Both the position numbers and the translations under genes were made by a program. This document shows, piece after piece, positions 9,420 to 19,267 of a stretch of 64,000 nucleotides of DNA (position 1 is its first letter; each line of letters opens with the position of its first letter). Under the pieces are notes generated by a model, which was not told the DNA's origin, made no database searches, and worked only from the letters and a program-made list of their open reading frames with translations. The DNA comes from Limnohabitans curvus (lineage in GTDB: Bacteria > Pseudomonadota > Gammaproteobacteria > Burkholderiales > Burkholderiaceae_C). The DNA is taken from contig NZ_NESP01000002.1 in assembly GCF_003063475.1 (NCBI RefSeq), positions 95,510-159,509 on the forward strand. The letters are read 5' to 3'.

Positions 9420-9887
9420 TCTATCATTACCAATAGTGGCACTCACCCAAATCTTTAGACATATCCCTGATGTCCACCCAAATTTCCACACCTGAAGTGA
9501 TCGGGGGCAGGGTCTCAACGCCGACACCTGTGGGCAGGACGCATGTTCTGGCTTTCCCCGTAGGAAGGCCAAGGGGAGAATGTCTTGAAACCCAACTAAC
9601 GCGCCACCGTCATCACGCTGCTGTAGCGCGACACCCCATAGCGTGAGATTGCCCGCATCACCGGAATCACCGCAAAACCACTCGCAGCTATCGCACCGCT
9701 GGCTGCTTGATCTGACCTGCCCCCACTAGCCGTACCACTGAATTAGAAGTTAGCCCAAGGTGCTAAGATTATTGCAAGACATGATGGTTTATATTTGCGG
9801 TAACAGGTGAATTACTCGAGTGCTGTTGCGCGAACTGAGCAGGCTCGGAATCGGCAATGCGTAAGTTACGCCGAGCATCTTCTATTT
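9420..9887. other. intergenic segment with decayed sequence, no intact gene
   Basis: This stretch between the porin and the fimbrial operon has no credible open frame. Its base composition is more GC-rich than the AT-rich fimbrial operon beside it. It looks like worn-out coding or mobile-element DNA, but I do not recognise the source. It contains the perfect match to CRISPR spacer 14. Confidence 0.45.
9717..9749 (+). other. self-protospacer of CRISPR spacer 14 (intergenic)
   Basis: These 33 bases are the exact reverse complement of 35920-35952. The PAM-side triplet, counted as for spacer 13, reads ACC. The site lies 1.16 kb from the spacer 13 target and on the opposite strand. Confidence 0.93.
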
Positions 9888-10439
9888 CTAATACTGAAGT
9901 AAGAACTGGGCACGACCATTAAAATACCCATTAGATCTTGCACCACTACCTTGGAGATGAACTTGTACTGGTTCGAATTCAATTCGAACGTAGTTAATTA
10001 CCCCTGAGACAGCTCTCCCAGAATAAGAGCCACCAACCATATCTCTGAAATTCCTATCGACAACTCCACCATTGACGGTTTTAATTTTTGGATGAACTAG
10101 TATTTTATCTGTGCCAAACCCAGATAATATCAATGCGTTAGTAATAGGGTCGGAATCTTGCAGGGCGATAACTAATTGGTAATTCGTGTCAGTATCGCAT
10201 TTAAAAGAAATGTTTGTAGACATCGGTGTGTTCTTCAACTCAAATTTATCATTTCTTCCCTTAATTAGGGATGCATTAGCTCGGACTTGACTTACAGGAG
10301 CGTCTATCACACACAGTGCTGAAGCTGTGCTTGGAAGTATTATTGTATCTATAATTAGGAGAAAGAGACAATTTCTGGCATGTTTCAATTGTGCCAAAAT
10401 GGCACTCTTAATGTAGACAATTTGAGCCAAGTTATTCAT
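9888..10439 (-). CDS. fimbrial minor subunit / tip protein candidate
   Basis: A 183-residue secreted protein with an N-terminal hydrophobic segment (CLFLLIIDTIILPSTASA) and a mature part starting LCVIDAPVSQV. One cysteine pair (ALCVID and FKCDTDTNY) and the ending YFNGRAQFLLQY, with alternating hydrophobics, resemble pilin subunits that give a donor strand to a chaperone. It overlaps the chaperone gene by four bases (ATGA) and is last in the operon, where minor subunits or tip adhesins are often placed. I do not recognise a specific family; the role is inferred from position and fold-like features. Confidence 0.65.
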   Translation of the reverse strand: MNNLAQIVYIKSAILAQLKHARNCLFLLIIDTIILPSTASALCVIDAPVSQVRANASLIKGRNDKFELKNTPMSTNISFKCDTDTNYQLVIALQDSDPITNALILSGFGTDKILVHPKIKTVNGGVVDRNFRDMVGGSYSGRAVSGVINYVRIEFEPVQVHLQGSGARSNGYFNGRAQFLLQY

Positions 10440-11191
10440 TCCCTTATGACGATGATGTTCTCTATTTTGTCATGATGGACTACTTGGAGAACAAGGCTGG
10501 AGATGGCCTCTGTCGTATCGATGTTGAATAACCGCTCGTGGCGAGCTAGGACAGTCCCTAATCCATTTATTTTAGTACCATTCAAGATATACTGACGGAT
10601 ATTAATACGGGAGTCACCCATATTCTTCACAAACAAGCTCAACTTTCTCCCATTTTGTTTATATGATGCAACGACTTTCACAAGTTCCTTTTCTTTCTTC
10701 GAGAAGTCCGAAACATAGACTGGGACTGTAATCGCCATACCAACTCCAACATTCGGGGTCACAGTTTTAATATCAGCGAGTTTTTCATTTTCTTTTTCAG
10801 GAGTTGGAATCAAAATCTCATTAAACATAACTCGATATAAACCTTCTCCTTCTATCGAGTCGCCAACATATCTGACTTTGAAGACAGCACTATCACCCGG
10901 ATTCACCCTATGCACTGGTGGAAATATTTCTAGATCATTACTAGGGACGGTTGACAAATTTCCTAGTTTGTCCATGTCCCAAGCAAGCCCTTTGCTTGTG
11001 ATGAAGATAGTATCGTCGCGGTCGTTAAATAGAGTGAATGTGATTACTTTATTAAACCCTTTGGTAACATTGAGCTCGCCAACTAATTTATCCACACCTA
11101 AGGCCGAACATGCAGAATATGAAATGTACAATGCTAGACCAAAAATTCGAGATTTCCAAGACATTTTGAATCTCCAAGAAGAAATATTCAT
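10436..11191 (-). CDS. periplasmic fimbrial chaperone
   Basis: A 251-residue protein with a signal sequence (IFGLALYISYSACSA) and an immunoglobulin-like first domain that continues VTFTLFNDRDD-like into the FPPVHRVNPGDSAVFKVRYV segment. The motif of proline, then hydrophobic residues before the YRVMFNEI strand is characteristic of PapD-like chaperones. These cap pilin subunits in the periplasm and hand them to the usher. It lies 13 bases after the usher gene. The sequence is divergent from classical PapD and closer to the CS1/alpha-type chaperones by general appearance; that subgrouping is tentative. Confidence 0.8.
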   Translation of the reverse strand: MNISSWRFKMSWKSRIFGLALYISYSACSALGVDKLVGELNVTKGFNKVITFTLFNDRDDTIFITSKGLAWDMDKLGNLSTVPSNDLEIFPPVHRVNPGDSAVFKVRYVGDSIEGEGLYRVMFNEILIPTPEKENEKLADIKTVTPNVGVGMAITVPVYVSDFSKKEKELVKVVASYKQNGRKLSLFVKNMGDSRINIRQYILNGTKINGLGTVLARHERLFNIDTTEAISSLVLQVVHHDKIENIIVIRE

Positions 11192-11204
11192 TTGAACTCC
11201 GTAA

Positions 11205-13532
11205 TTAATTGCACTGTAATGTCGACATCGTTGCGTTGTATTGAGGCCTCAATTCTAGGTCCGCTGGTAGTTGGACGATACATCTTTCCCTACTTCTAGG
11301 TATCGTTACAAGAATGGACGTAATATCGTTAGGTAAATCCTCTAGGAAGACTTCGCCATTTTCTAGAACGTACACATGTTCACCAAGATTGAGGACAGAA
11401 CCAGTTGGGACAACATTACCCGCCTTAAAAATCAATCTTATCCACCCTTGTCTCACATTCTTGACTTCTGGCTCCCAGTATGTCGCAGTCCATGGGTCTG
11501 GATTTCTTCCTACCAATACATTGGGTAATTTAATGTTGTTCGGAATTTCTTCTGCCGCGACTCTTAATGAAGGGGTGATATTTGTTCCATACATTGGGAT
11601 AACTGCATAACCATCCTGATTAGTTACAGATTTTACGATTCCGTTATTATCTTCTACAGTTCTATTGCTTAGCCCTTTCAAACGAAGAACGGCCAAGCCA
11701 TTCTCGACGGTGCGAGTCGTAATAATATTTTCATCAAAAAAGATCAGACCACCAGACTCATTGAGGCCTAGGGAGTAACTTCCATCATTTTTGATTCGTA
11801 CATTGGCCTGATACGCCCCATGCCATGGATAATAATTAACGGAGCTATTGATATTAGTCGTAGATTGGCCATACGGTTGCTTCGTTATATCCGCACCCAT
11901 TGAGTACTGCGTTTCGTTGTTAGCCGTATTCGTATATGAGGTTGAATAAGATCTCATTGCATTGTGATTGTCAGAGTTATTTAGACTAATACTATTCATT
12001 AGATGAGCCTTATCTAGCGCAATCGTTGCTATTAAACCTAAAACAAATGATCGGTTGTTGTCTGTGCGTTGCTCAGTTCCATATAAAGAGATTCCCCATC
12101 CTTTTGCGACTGGGACACTCCAATTAAATCCGAAGCTCGAAGATATAGGGCGAGAGTCGATTGATGATGATCTCAAGAACGAGAGTCGACCGGCTCTTCC
12201 CGCTGGGACTTGCAGACTATGTCGGATGTTTCTGCATATGCTTTCTTCTCCTATTGGAAAATTTGACGCAGGACAACTCTGCTGTGTAAGGCCGGAATAC
12301 CAACTCGCATGCTCGGAATGTAAGTTGATTCCCCAATATCCATTTTTCTTAGGATTAACAAAATCTTTCTCAATAGAACGATTCTGACCAGCGCCAATTG
12401 ATAGCCAAGCCGTTGGAATAAGATCGAAGGAAAGACCCCTCGCATGTGAATACTTCCCAAGTGTTGTTGATAGTTCGCCTGTTAGATATTTGTTGATTCC
12501 ATATCGATAAAGGAATCCGGTTCCAATATTATTTATCTCTGTTAAACGGATATTGTTGGATCTTGTGCTGTTTTTAATTTGCCCGAAAAACAACTTCCAG
12601 TTCGCCTCGCCAGTTGGTAGCAATTGGGGTGTTACTGGTATAAATTCATTCCATGTCCGAACCTCACGTCCTGAGTCGTCGACTAATGTTAGGGCGTATT
12701 GGCCATTATCAGAAGCGTTGGAAGTAAGATGGGAGAGAGGCAAGCTGTAATAACCTGCTGAAATTGGGATTTCCTTTATTAAAACGCCCCTTACTCGAAT
12801 CTGAATTCTGCCAGGAACATCAGCAAACCCTTGTATCGATCTTACTTCATCTCTAGGGCGACGATGCTCTTCTGATTCTAATACCAGTCCATACAAAGTA
12901 GTCGCGGCACCCGTATTATTCACTACGTTCAATCCGAACTTGGCCGTGAACCTTTTCTCAGGGAAACTGCGTTTCCAACTTGCATCACGTAGAAATCCGA
13001 AAGATCGTCCATTTGCATTGGATGCGTATCCGTCTAGTGTGAATAGGCCAAAGGGGGAATATTTTTTCCCACTTATTCCTAATGTTATATTTGTCATTTT
13101 AGTCTGCTCGAACCAAAAGCCAGTTTCATGCTGTAGGGCATACACGTTTATGGGCGATCCAAGAGGAGTCTGGCGCAACTCGCTAGATATGGATGTTTCC
13201 CTAGGAGCCTGTGGCTCATAATCGGAAGGGCTCACGTGAGCCCTTCCTATGTTTTTACCGTCCAATCTCTCTATTTTCACCTTTGCTTTCCAAAATGGGC
13301 GTCCTTCGCAAATTAGTCCATCTGGAAGTTTCTGGAGTTTCACGCGCTCGAAGAACAATCCTTCTAAGTAAAGGGAGTCATCTCCATGACGAACACATGT
13401 TGCATATGCACCCATAAGAGATTCATTGAGATAAATTAGCCTGTCACTAACTTGTATATCTGTTTCTGAGACCGCACTTTGAGCGATCATTAAGAAAGCA
13501 AGCGCTAATCCCTCACTTCGTGAGCTTCTCAA
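11205..13532 (-). CDS. outer-membrane fimbrial usher
   Basis: A 775-residue usher. After a signal peptide (ending near SAVSETD) there is an N-terminal domain with a cysteine pair, then a long series of beta strands, a plug-like segment (GFADVPGRIQIRVRGVLIKE) and C-terminal domains with CIVQLPADLELRP. Ushers form the outer-membrane pore through which fimbrial subunits are assembled. The gene follows the major pilin gene by 16 bases and precedes the chaperone. At 775 residues it is within the range of alpha-type ushers and a little shorter than most 800-870 residue FimD-type ushers. The operon is AT-rich relative to its surroundings, suggesting acquisition. Confidence 0.84.
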   Translation of the reverse strand: MRSSRSEGLALAFLMIAQSAVSETDIQVSDRLIYLNESLMGAYATCVRHGDDSLYLEGLFFERVKLQKLPDGLICEGRPFWKAKVKIERLDGKNIGRAHVSPSDYEPQAPRETSISSELRQTPLGSPINVYALQHETGFWFEQTKMTNITLGISGKKYSPFGLFTLDGYASNANGRSFGFLRDASWKRSFPEKRFTAKFGLNVVNNTGAATTLYGLVLESEEHRRPRDEVRSIQGFADVPGRIQIRVRGVLIKEIPISAGYYSLPLSHLTSNASDNGQYALTLVDDSGREVRTWNEFIPVTPQLLPTGEANWKLFFGQIKNSTRSNNIRLTEINNIGTGFLYRYGINKYLTGELSTTLGKYSHARGLSFDLIPTAWLSIGAGQNRSIEKDFVNPKKNGYWGINLHSEHASWYSGLTQQSCPASNFPIGEESICRNIRHSLQVPAGRAGRLSFLRSSSIDSRPISSSFGFNWSVPVAKGWGISLYGTEQRTDNNRSFVLGLIATIALDKAHLMNSISLNNSDNHNAMRSYSTSYTNTANNETQYSMGADITKQPYGQSTTNINSSVNYYPWHGAYQANVRIKNDGSYSLGLNESGGLIFFDENIITTRTVENGLAVLRLKGLSNRTVEDNNGIVKSVTNQDGYAVIPMYGTNITPSLRVAAEEIPNNIKLPNVLVGRNPDPWTATYWEPEVKNVRQGWIRLIFKAGNVVPTGSVLNLGEHVYVLENGEVFLEDLPNDITSILVTIPRSRERCIVQLPADLELRPQYNATMSTLQCN

Positions 13533-13548
13533 ATCTTTACATCACCTT

Positions 13549-14217
13549 TTAGTAGTCCACAGTAACCCTTGCTGCTCCCGTAAATACATCTCCAGTTGGC
13601 TTTCCCACTTTTGCTGCGGAATTTGAATTGTAAAAAGTGGGTCGCCATGTCACCTCTGAGATAAATTCACTTGCACTTGCCGTTTTGGCCAAGAAAGCTG
13701 TTGAATAAGGTCTCGTCAATCCTGAATAATTGGTATAACTCCACCCAGCGGGGACCTTGTCAATTGATACCTGCTCATATTCGAGCATCGCAGCACCACC
13801 GAAAAATGCGACGGGTGGAGTGGATGAATCCACTAAGAATTGTGTCGCCACCCACCCTGCTGCCCAAGGAACCGAGCCAGGTGCTGGGGCGACTAGAAAT
13901 CCGGTTATTACGGTGGGCTCACTACAAGTAATTGTTGTTGTGATCTCTAGAGCTGGGCTCGTAACTCTATTGGACATGCCAACTCCAGGAGTGGTAATGC
14001 CATGTGCTGTCAAATAATTCCCTAGTGACAATGTTGAATTTGTTGCAGTGGGCAATTGGAGGGCACCTTTCGAATTAGTCACTTTGCAGGATGGTGAACT
14101 AACGGCTAACGAGATACCAATGTCAGCAGTTGCGGTGGCAGCCACTGCGCTGTTCGCAAGACATACGCCTACCAACCAAATCGCAGTCGCGGGTACTTTC
14201 ATTCTCAAGAAATGCAT
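13549..14217 (-). CDS. major fimbrial subunit (CS1/alpha-type pilin candidate)
   Basis: A 222-residue secreted protein with a signal peptide ending ANSAVAATATA. The mature part has SPSCKVTNSKG, a second cysteine (TTITCSEPT) and an ending GDVFTGAARVTVDY. This resembles structural pilins that use donor-strand complementation. It is the first gene of the fimbrial operon, the usual place for the abundant subunit. AT-rich DNA upstream (14218-14300) should hold the promoter. Function is well supported by usher and chaperone downstream; the subfamily is tentative. Confidence 0.76.
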   Translation of the reverse strand: MHFLRMKVPATAIWLVGVCLANSAVAATATADIGISLAVSSPSCKVTNSKGALQLPTATNSTLSLGNYLTAHGITTPGVGMSNRVTSPALEITTTITCSEPTVITGFLVAPAPGSVPWAAGWVATQFLVDSSTPPVAFFGGAAMLEYEQVSIDKVPAGWSYTNYSGLTRPYSTAFLAKTASASEFISEVTWRPTFYNSNSAAKVGKPTGDVFTGAARVTVDY

Positions 14218-14397
14218 GATGATTACTCCTGTTAAGACATATCTATTTTATTACAAACTGAAAGAAAAACAATACTAAAGAATCTTTAATTTTGCGCATC
14301 GAAGGTTGCAACTAACCGGGCGCGGTGTGCCGTTCCAAAGTAGTTCCTTTAGCGCCATGGGGTTGAGAGGCAGAGTCAAGCTGTGCTGTGAAATTGT

Positions 14398-15807
14398 TTA
14401 CATGTGTTGGGAAATGTCCGTTTTTTTCGCATACCAGACAAAATACACAACGCTAACGAAAATCAAAGCAGGGATGCCAAAGACCAATGTCATTTGGAAT
14501 TCCTTTGTGAATGCGGTGGTGATCATGATGGCCAGCATGAGAGCTCCACCCAAAAATGTCAGGTATGGAAAACCAGGCATGCGAAAGGGCAAAGCTTGTG
14601 AGTTTTCATTGCCCCACTTCTTTCGGAAGAAGAAATGAGTGACAAAGATCATGAACCATGTGAACAGGGCACCAAACATTGAAACGGCCATCATGAGGGT
14701 GAAAGATTGCTTTGGAGCAACGATACTTAGAATGGTTGCCAGTGCAACGCCGCCAGTGGAGAGCAGCAATCCCAGCATTGGAATACCACGTTTGTTAAGA
14801 CGGCCCAACTGCTTAGGTGCATAACCTGCGCAAGACAAACTAAACATCATTCGTGTTGTGATGTAGAGCTGGCTATTCATCGCGGAGAGTGCTGCGATAA
14901 GGACAACGAAATTCACCACGCCTGAGGCGCCAGAAATGTTGACCGCAGTCATAACTTTGACAAATGGACTTTCTTCATGGCCGGCTTGGGTCCATGGGAC
15001 GATGGCAAGCATGAGACCCATTGTGAGTAGGTAAAAGAGCGCTAAGCGGATGAGTGTTGTACGAACTGCGCTCTTGATGGCTTTTTCAGGCTCGTGTGCT
15101 TCGCCAGCAGCTACTGCAATCATCTCGATTCCAAGGTAACCGAATATCGCGACGATGACTGCAATCCACATTCCCCATAACCCTTGCGGTAAAAAGCCCC
15201 CATGTTCAGTGTAATGATGGAGCCCAGGAACTACGTCACCAACTCTTGTGGCAGGACCAAAGACCACATATGAACCAATCATAATGAATGCAATGATTGC
15301 AACGATCTTTATTACCGAGAACCAATATTCAACCAGACCAAAAATATTGACGCTGAACGCATTGATCAGCACTAGGGCAAGTGAGAACGATGAAATCCAG
15401 AACCAACTCGGTATATCTGGGTACCAGAACTTCATGTAAATGCCGATGGCCGTTACTTCAGTTCCAATGGCTAAGACATTGCATGCCCAATATGCATAGC
15501 GAACCATGAACCCTGCCCACGGACCCATGTAGTGTTCTGCGTACGCACCAAAAGAGCCTGAGGTAGGGTGAACAATGGTCATCTCTGCGAGGCACCCCAT
15601 CAGGATCAGGGCGATGAGCGCGCCAATAGCGTAACTGATGATCACGCTTGGACCGGCAAAACCAATCGCCAATCCACTTCCTAAGAACAAACCGGTGCCG
15701 ATTGCACCTCCAATTGCAATCATGCCCATTTGTCCTGCGCTCAGGACTTTTTTGAGCCCTTGCTCTTGCTCGACGATTTGCTGGAAGCTATCCATAGATT
15801 TGCTCAT
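14398..15807 (-). CDS. APC-family amino acid permease
   Basis: A 469-residue inner-membrane transporter with about 12 hydrophobic helices. The first helix carries IAIGGAIGTGLFLGSG, the substrate-backbone binding motif of the amino acid-polyamine-organocation family, followed by the GALIALILMGCLAEM segment. It is divergent from a D-amino-acid dehydrogenase and an alanine racemase, so D- or L-alanine or a similar small amino acid is the likely substrate. General resemblance is to the AAT subgroup (CycA, GabP, AnsP). The specific substrate is inference. Confidence 0.87.
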   Translation of the reverse strand: MSKSMDSFQQIVEQEQGLKKVLSAGQMGMIAIGGAIGTGLFLGSGLAIGFAGPSVIISYAIGALIALILMGCLAEMTIVHPTSGSFGAYAEHYMGPWAGFMVRYAYWACNVLAIGTEVTAIGIYMKFWYPDIPSWFWISSFSLALVLINAFSVNIFGLVEYWFSVIKIVAIIAFIMIGSYVVFGPATRVGDVVPGLHHYTEHGGFLPQGLWGMWIAVIVAIFGYLGIEMIAVAAGEAHEPEKAIKSAVRTTLIRLALFYLLTMGLMLAIVPWTQAGHEESPFVKVMTAVNISGASGVVNFVVLIAALSAMNSQLYITTRMMFSLSCAGYAPKQLGRLNKRGIPMLGLLLSTGGVALATILSIVAPKQSFTLMMAVSMFGALFTWFMIFVTHFFFRKKWGNENSQALPFRMPGFPYLTFLGGALMLAIMITTAFTKEFQMTLVFGIPALIFVSVVYFVWYAKKTDISQHM

Positions 15808-16040
15808 GCAGTCTCACTCCTTGAGGTTTTATTGCTAAACGATGGCGACAGCTCGGTCCTGTGGACCGGTGCGCGTCGCAGTAGGCACTTTTTGTGCAGA
15901 AGAACTCCGAACGGGTATGACCGAAGGCTAACTCGATAAATAACCCATTAGACTCATTATTGTTTCATTTAGTAAATAATACAAACTAATAAGCGGGGGT
16001 GTTTACCCTAGTCTTTGAACAAACTTTGAATGGGGAAGTA

Positions 16041-17315
16041 ATGCAAGTTGTTGTTTTGGGTGGAGGGGTCATAGGTGTATGTACTGCGTATTACCTTGCG
16101 AGAGAAGGTGTTGATGTCATCGTACTGGAGGCGGGTCCAGACGTCGCTACGGGGACGAGTTACGCCAATGCAGGGCAGATCTCACCTGGATATTCCACGC
16201 CATGGGCAGCACCAGGCATGTCTTTGAAGGCGCTGAAGTGGATGTTTCAAAAGCATGCGCCGCTGAGTGCTAGGTGGGATGGCAGTTTGTTTCAATTGCG
16301 TTGGATGTTGCAATGGTTTTCAAATTGCAACGAGTCGAGTTACGCGCGTAACAAAGAACGAATGATGCGCATTTCGGAATACAGCAGGGATTGTTTGCAA
16401 CAACTCAGAGCAGAAACGGGGATTTCATATGAACACAGATGTGCGGGGACATTACAACTTTTCCGTGAGCAGGCTCAGGTTGATGCTGCACAAAAAGATA
16501 TCCGTGTTTTGCATGAGTGTGGAGTTCCATTCGAGCTTTTGGATCGAGATGGAGTGATTCGGGCTGAACCAGGGCTTGAAGGAGCGAGCGCACTGATTGC
16601 TGGTGGGTTGAGATTGCCCAAAGACGAAACGGGAGATTGCCGTTTGTTTACGCAAGAACTTTCTCGGATGGCGCGAGCGTTGGGAGTCCGCTTTCAGTTT
16701 GGTATGAGGGTCGAGAAGTTGTTGAATGTGGGAGACAAGATTACAGGGGTTCAGTATGAAAAAGGCGGAAAGCGAGGTGTGCTGTCTGCAGATGGTTATG
16801 TAATGGCAATGGGGGTTGACTCTCGACAAGCGCTTTTGGATGTTGGAGTAGATGTGCCGGTTTACCCCGTGAAGGGATATTCACTGACGATGCCGGTGTT
16901 TGATCCTTCTCGTTCTCCGATATCTACAGTTTTAGACGAGACGTACAAGATTGCGATTACACGTTTTGATCGGCGGATTCGTGTGGGGGGGATGGCCGAG
17001 TTGAAAGGTGTAGACCGTACGTTGCTGAGTCAACGCCGCGAAACGTTAGAGATGGTGGTCAAACAGTTATTTCCTGGTGGGGATTTGTCGAAGGCAGAAT
17101 TTTGGACGGGGTTGCGCCCGATGACTCCGGATGGTCCCCCGATTGTGGGGGAAACGTTCTTTCAGAACCTCTATTTGAATATCGGGCATGGAACGCTGGG
17201 CTGGACGATGGCCTGTGGTTCAGGTCGGTATGTGAAGGATTTGCTTCTGGGAAGGGAGACGCAAATCAGACAAGAGGGATTATCGATGCGACGTTATAGC
17301 CGCAATGTGATCTGA
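16041..17315 (+). CDS. dadA: D-amino acid dehydrogenase
   Basis: A 424-residue FAD enzyme. The N-terminal [20 protein letters not shown] is the ADP-binding beta-alpha-beta fold and [20 protein letters not shown] is the typical next block. The C-terminal [18 protein letters not shown] and [16 protein letters not shown] match DadA. It oxidises D-alanine and other D-amino acids to 2-oxo acids and ammonia, passing electrons to the respiratory chain at the inner membrane. I chose the ATG at 16041 because GGGGAAG lies just before it and the protein then begins at the Rossmann strand; an upstream in-frame start at 15999 would add 14 unconserved residues. An alanine racemase follows after 20 bases. 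Confidence 0.92.
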   Translation: MQVVVLGGGVIGVCTAYYLAREGVDVIVLEAGPDVATGTSYANAGQISPGYSTPWAAPGMSLKALKWMFQKHAPLSARWDGSLFQLRWMLQWFSNCNESSYARNKERMMRISEYSRDCLQQLRAETGISYEHRCAGTLQLFREQAQVDAAQKDIRVLHECGVPFELLDRDGVIRAEPGLEGASALIAGGLRLPKDETGDCRLFTQELSRMARALGVRFQFGMRVEKLLNVGDKITGVQYEKGGKRGVLSADGYVMAMGVDSRQALLDVGVDVPVYPVKGYSLTMPVFDPSRSPISTVLDETYKIAITRFDRRIRVGGMAELKGVDRTLLSQRRETLEMVVKQLFPGGDLSKAEFWTGLRPMTPDGPPIVGETFFQNLYLNIGHGTLGWTMACGSGRYVKDLLLGRETQIRQEGLSMRRYSRNVI

Positions 17316-17335
17316 ATCTAAAGGGAGACAAAGAA

Positions 17336-18397
17336 ATGACGCGACCAAGCCAAGCATTGATAGACCTAAATGCGCTCTTGAGCAATTACAAGAAATTGCG
17401 AACGTTTCATGGCGGAAAGGCATTTGCTGTTTTGAAAGCGAATGCATATGGTCATGGGGCTGTGCGATGCGCGAGAAAGTTAGAAATGGATGCAGATGCA
17501 TTTGCTGTTGCATTTCTGGAAGAAGGGCTCGAGTTGAGAGAGGCAGGTATCCAAAAGCCCATACTCTTGTTGGAGGGCGTTTTTGACGTTAAGGAGTTGC
17601 GCAAAGCGGCCAATCATGGTTTTTGGGTTGTTGTAAGTCGACATGAACAATTGGAGATGATTGAGCAATGCTCTAGTGCAATGCGTGGACTTAATGTGTG
17701 GCTCAAGCTTGAGACGGGGATGAATCGCTTGGGGCTGGATGGTTCTTTGGCGTGTGAATATATAGCGCGACTGTGCGCGACCAAGGCGGTAGCAAAAGTG
17801 AGTTTCATGACACATCTTGCTTGTGCAGATGTTGAAGGGGATGACTTTTCAACCAAGCAAATTGAAAAACTAATGAATGCGACGAGGGGGCTCGATTGTG
17901 AGTTGAGCTTTTGCAATTCTGCGGGAGTTTTAAGCGCAAAAGGCCCACCTTCAGATTGGGCCAGATTAGGAATTGCAATGTATGGCGTTAATCCTGTGCC
18001 AGGTAGTTCGTTTTCTCTAGAGCCAGTAATGGAGTTGAAAAGCCAAATCTTTGATGTGAAGAATGTCAAAGCAGGGGAAGGTGTCGGATATGGTTGCACC
18101 GTGCGAGTTAGTAGAGACTCTAGAGTAGGTATTGTGGCTTTGGGTTATGCAGATGGCTATCCAAGGAATGCGATGGGGTGTTCGGTGTTGGTTGATGGGC
18201 GGCTCACGAAAACATTGGGCGTGATATCAATGGATATGCTCGCTGTTGACATTACCGATCTCGAGAACTCAGGTCAGGGTAGCCAAGTTGAGTTGTGGGG
18301 GAAACACATTCGTGTTGCAGAAGTGGCGCAATACGCCCGAACAATTCCGTACGAGCTGCTTTGCAACGTTAAGAGGGTGAGCTTCTTGTCGATATAA
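17336..18397 (+). CDS. dadX: alanine racemase, catabolic type
   Basis: A 353-residue PLP enzyme. The lysine that holds PLP is in AVLKANAYGHGA near residue 36, and the second catalytic tyrosine is in GEGVGYGCTVRVSRD near residue 247. The C-terminal domain contains GVISMDMLAVDIT. It interconverts L- and D-alanine in the cytoplasm. Being in a pair with dadA, it should feed D-alanine to the dehydrogenase, as in the dadAX operon of other proteobacteria. The biosynthetic enzyme Alr belongs to the same family, so the symbol depends on context. Confidence 0.88.
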   Translation: MTRPSQALIDLNALLSNYKKLRTFHGGKAFAVLKANAYGHGAVRCARKLEMDADAFAVAFLEEGLELREAGIQKPILLLEGVFDVKELRKAANHGFWVVVSRHEQLEMIEQCSSAMRGLNVWLKLETGMNRLGLDGSLACEYIARLCATKAVAKVSFMTHLACADVEGDDFSTKQIEKLMNATRGLDCELSFCNSAGVLSAKGPPSDWARLGIAMYGVNPVPGSSFSLEPVMELKSQIFDVKNVKAGEGVGYGCTVRVSRDSRVGIVALGYADGYPRNAMGCSVLVDGRLTKTLGVISMDMLAVDITDLENSGQGSQVELWGKHIRVAEVAQYARTIPYELLCNVKRVSFLSI

Positions 18398-19267
18398 ACA
18401 TGGTATCGGGCATGCCAACTTCCGCAAAATGCAAAAGACTACTCTTTTCTAAGTTAGAGCCCAGCGTCCAGCACATCGCCCTAGCTTTGAATTGGATGCA
18501 ATCCAAGTAACCTATGGGGTTCAGCACGTGGAGACCGCCAACACCTAGATAAGTTGGTGTTCACATTGATTGAGAATTGCCCCACCTGTGATTTGGAAAT
18601 CGGCAACATTGCGCGTCACGACCGCAATTTCATTCACGATTACAGTCGTTTCAATGAACCTATCGCGCTCGCCTGGAAAAAATAGACAAGGCGTGCTGCA
18701 TGAGCCATGTGCGCAACACGGCGCTTGATGCGGGGTTTCGAATTCGAGCGAGAAAACGCTCAACTCTATGCCGTAAAGTTTGTGTTCGCCTTGCTAGCAT
18801 TCATCATGCGTAGTTCAGGCACCACTTTCGTATAGAGAACGTACATCATGAGATGCTAGCCGCTTGGGTGCTGACGTTGTGCGGTGTGTCTCAAACTCAA
18901 TTCCTGCGGCACTAAGCATTGCCAGCAGATTGGCGATATTCTGATGCTGCTTGCTCACTGCAAGCATGCTTCGAAACTCAACAATACATGCGCCGTTTTG
19001 CCCAGATAGGTCATGAATTCAGGGCCGGCTCTGCTCGCCCTTTTTTGCGCGGCACATCTTGATTCAGCTCGCGACTAGAGAGTTGTAATCATGAAATCAC
19101 TCCCAAACTTAACTGGGCTGGGTCCGTGGAGACAAAGTCGCGCATGTATTGCGCGTGTCTATCTCGATTTGTCGCCACAACAGTGAGGCGGGGCAACGGG
19201 GCATCTCATTCAACATGGACTCGTTAGGAAAGCGCTGTTCTGCAGTTTCTGACTGAGAAACTTGGAC
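18398..19267. other. 870-bp gene-poor stretch with gene remnants
   Basis: No intact gene is visible. A VapC-like C-terminal remnant lies at 18545-18650. Around 18800-19060 the minus strand gives short protein-like pieces (for example NIANLLAMLSAAGIEFETH) interrupted by stops. I cannot assign them to a family. Confidence 0.5.
18545..18650 (-). pseudogene. remnant of a VapC/PIN-domain toxin
   Basis: The minus-strand frame contains IAVVTRNVADFQITGGAILN. It matches the conserved C-terminal part of VapC ribonuclease toxins (VTRNxxDF...G..LLNP). Upstream sequence in the same frame is unrelated, so only the tail of the gene survives. No antitoxin is visible nearby. Confidence 0.65.

Noticed and set aside
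9360..9572. 70-codon minus-strand frame after the porin
   Set aside because: No domain, overlaps the porin terminator hairpin, and lies in decayed intergenic DNA.
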